7,568 bases of DNA from an uncultured Nitrososphaerota archaeon (GTDB lineage: Bacteria > Bacillota > Clostridia > Oscillospirales > Ruminococcaceae), in the NCBI GenBank assembly GCA_934869045.1, contig CAKXAF010000012.1, positions 1-7,568 on the forward strand, read 5' to 3'. The translations under genes and the position numbers were made by a program. Positions within the stretch are counted from its first letter, which is position 1; each line of letters starts with the position of its first letter. A model generated the notes under the pieces. It was not told the DNA's origin, searched no databases, and was given only the letters and a program-made list of their open reading frames with translations. Of this stretch, positions 6,405 to 7,568 are shown in pieces.

Positions 6405-7507
6405 TGCTTTCTTTGCTTGTTACCGGTCCGGACGGGACGGACAATATCATCTCCCTTGTCAAGCAGATCAACTGGAGCGGAAGCCTCCAGCAGGGGGCGC
6501 GGATACTGTCGTTCGAGATTGCCGCTCCTCCTTACGGCCCGGACATTTCCATCCCTGACTTGCCTCCTGGAAGGGCGGTATCCCTGTTTCAGGATGAGGC
6601 GGAGCTGTTTTCCGGATATCTTATCAGCCGGAGCCGGACCACAGGGTCAGCAGTGATGACCATTCGCTGTTATGACCGGGGGTTTTACCTCCTGAAGAAC
6701 CAGGGGGTCTACCAATTCCGCGCCATGACGCCGGACGCCATTACGCGGCGGATCTGTGCGGATTTCGGCTTGGAAGCGGGAAGTCTGGCTGCGCCGGGGA
6801 CGGTGGTCAGCCGGAACTTTATCGGCGTGACTCTCTACCGGATCATCATGACGGCCTACACCCTGGCGGCCCAGGAAAACGGGAAAGCCTATCAGATCCG
6901 GTTCCGCGGGAACAAGCTGGACGTGGTGGAGATCGAGAAGAACGAAAAGACATTGATTCTGGAGGGCGGCGTCAACCTGCAGAGCGCCTCCGCCACCGAC
7001 AGTATCGAAAAAACAATCACCCAGGCGGTTATCTATAACGCGGAGAACAAGTCCGTCCGGACCATCCGGAATGAGGAGCTGATTTCCCTTTACGGCATCA
7101 TCCAGAACGCCATTCGTCAGCCAGACGGGGAGGACGTAAGCGCCAAGGCGCAGAAACTGCTCCGTGACAATGGACTTTCGCAGACGATCACGGTGGAAAA
7201 CCTGGGAAATGCCGCATGCGTTACCGGAAACACAGTCGTTCTGAAGGAACCGCATACCGGGCTTTACGGCCTGTTCTGGATCACGTCTGACAAACATGTC
7301 TGGAAGGACGGACAATATTATAATCAGCTTTCCCTGAGTTACAAGCGAATCATGGACGAGCAGGAGGCGGGCAGCCTGCCCAATAAGACAGGCTCCGCGA
7401 CTGCGGACAAGACCGCAGGAAAGGTGCATGCATCGTTGGAAGCATATTACATCTATAAAGACGCAACCAATCAAAAATTCAACTCCGGCAGAAACGAGGT
7501 GCAGTGA
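6404..7507 (+). CDS. xkdQ: Baseplate hub protein, XkdQ-like (gpD-like)
   Basis: A 367-aa protein of the XkdQ/YqbQ family, the Firmicutes counterpart of hub proteins such as gpD and gp27, expected to form the trimeric ring beneath the tube. The order of elements is typical: INWSGSLQQGARILSFEIAA near residues 22-41, GRAVSLFQDEAELFSGYLIS (56-75), the CYDRGFYLLKNQGVYQF segment (89-105), a helix with MTPDAITRRICADFGLEAG (108-126), then a second barrel ending in GLYGLFWITSDKHVWKDGQY. The region after about residue 335 is low-complexity and polar, probably a flexible link. The start overlaps the LysM stop by one base (TGATG); AAGGGGGCG lies about 8 nt upstream. No enzymatic motif is visible. Confidence 0.87.
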   Translation: MLSLLVTGPDGTDNIISLVKQINWSGSLQQGARILSFEIAAPPYGPDISIPDLPPGRAVSLFQDEAELFSGYLISRSRTTGSAVMTIRCYDRGFYLLKNQGVYQFRAMTPDAITRRICADFGLEAGSLAAPGTVVSRNFIGVTLYRIIMTAYTLAAQENGKAYQIRFRGNKLDVVEIEKNEKTLILEGGVNLQSASATDSIEKTITQAVIYNAENKSVRTIRNEELISLYGIIQNAIRQPDGEDVSAKAQKLLRDNGLSQTITVENLGNAACVTGNTVVLKEPHTGLYGLFWITSDKHVWKDGQYYNQLSLSYKRIMDEQEAGSLPNKTGSATADKTAGKVHASLEAYYIYKDATNQKFNSGRNEVQ

Positions 7508-7568
7508 TGCAGGAAAATCCATATGACGCAATTGCACAGCTCCTCGACCCGGGGAAAACGGGGCTGTT
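7507..7568 (+). CDS. Next baseplate gene, 5' end only (possibly DUF2577/XkdR-like)
   Basis: The ATG at 7507 overlaps the XkdQ-like stop by one base (TGATG), with GAGG upstream at about 7496-7499. Twenty codons are visible, reading MQENPYDAIAQLLDPGKTGL, and run open to the window edge. In PBSX-type operons the gene after xkdQ encodes a small DUF2577 (XkdR) baseplate protein whose N-terminus often begins with an Asn-Pro-Tyr-containing helix. The identity is thus supported mainly by position, and the fragment is too short to be certain. Confidence 0.5.
   Translation, partial: MQENPYDAIAQLLDPGKTGL

Noticed and set aside
6647..7537. 296-codon open frame on the - strand
   Set aside because: It is antisense to almost all of the XkdQ-like gene, whose protein is well recognised. 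The antisense product looks like no known family and has no supporting context.
1..7568. A defence system, toxin or other cargo hidden in the tail operon
   Set aside because: Every stretch is filled by tail or neck genes with gaps of 15 nt or less, and none of the proteins shows nuclease, toxin, kinase or other enzyme motifs. No room is left for cargo inside this window.

Overview
The window is the tail-assembly part of a contractile-tailed (myovirus-type) phage or prophage, related to the PBSX/XkdKMNPQ family of Firmicutes. Every supported gene is on the + strand and packed into one apparent operon: gaps are 0-15 nt and several genes overlap by 1-7 nt. Strong GGAGG-type ribosome binding sites, roughly 55-60% GC (estimated by eye) and XkdK/M/N/P/Q-like proteins suggest a moderately GC-rich Clostridia host, for example an Oscillospiraceae- or Lachnospiraceae-type gut bacterium. 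The host assignment is inference. No integrase, attachment site, tRNA, CRISPR array or promoter is visible.

Layout: the 3' end of a gp6-like head-tail connector (1-176); a 675-aa tape measure protein (192-2219); a tail terminator-like protein (2213-2665); a head-closure-like protein that may have two related halves (2662-3252); an HK97-gp10-like neck/tail-completion protein (3253-3699); XkdM-like tail tube (3712-4143); compact XkdK-like sheath (4158-5213); XkdN-like tail assembly chaperone (5225-5593) with a -1 frameshift extension ending at 5739; LysM baseplate/spike protein XkdP-like (5736-6404); XkdQ-like hub protein (6404-7507); and the start of another baseplate gene (7507 onward).

Together these genes would build the neck (connector, closure, gp10-like, terminator), the tube and sheath, the length-setting tape measure with its chaperones, and the first parts of the baseplate. 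The head connector and closure genes argue for a head-bearing phage, not a headless tailocin.

Three points stand out. (1) The tape measure gene lies between the head connector and the neck genes, not between chaperone and LysM genes, and the chaperone extension overlaps the LysM gene so no room is left at the usual place. Neck and tube/sheath order is also inverted relative to PBSX. (2) The chaperone carries a textbook-looking -1 frameshift cassette: internal GGAGG, A9 slippery run and a downstream stem-loop. (3) Just downstream, inside the frameshift-only reading frame, a perfect 10-bp inverted repeat runs into a T tract and resembles an intrinsic terminator, which could couple frameshifting to expression of the baseplate genes.
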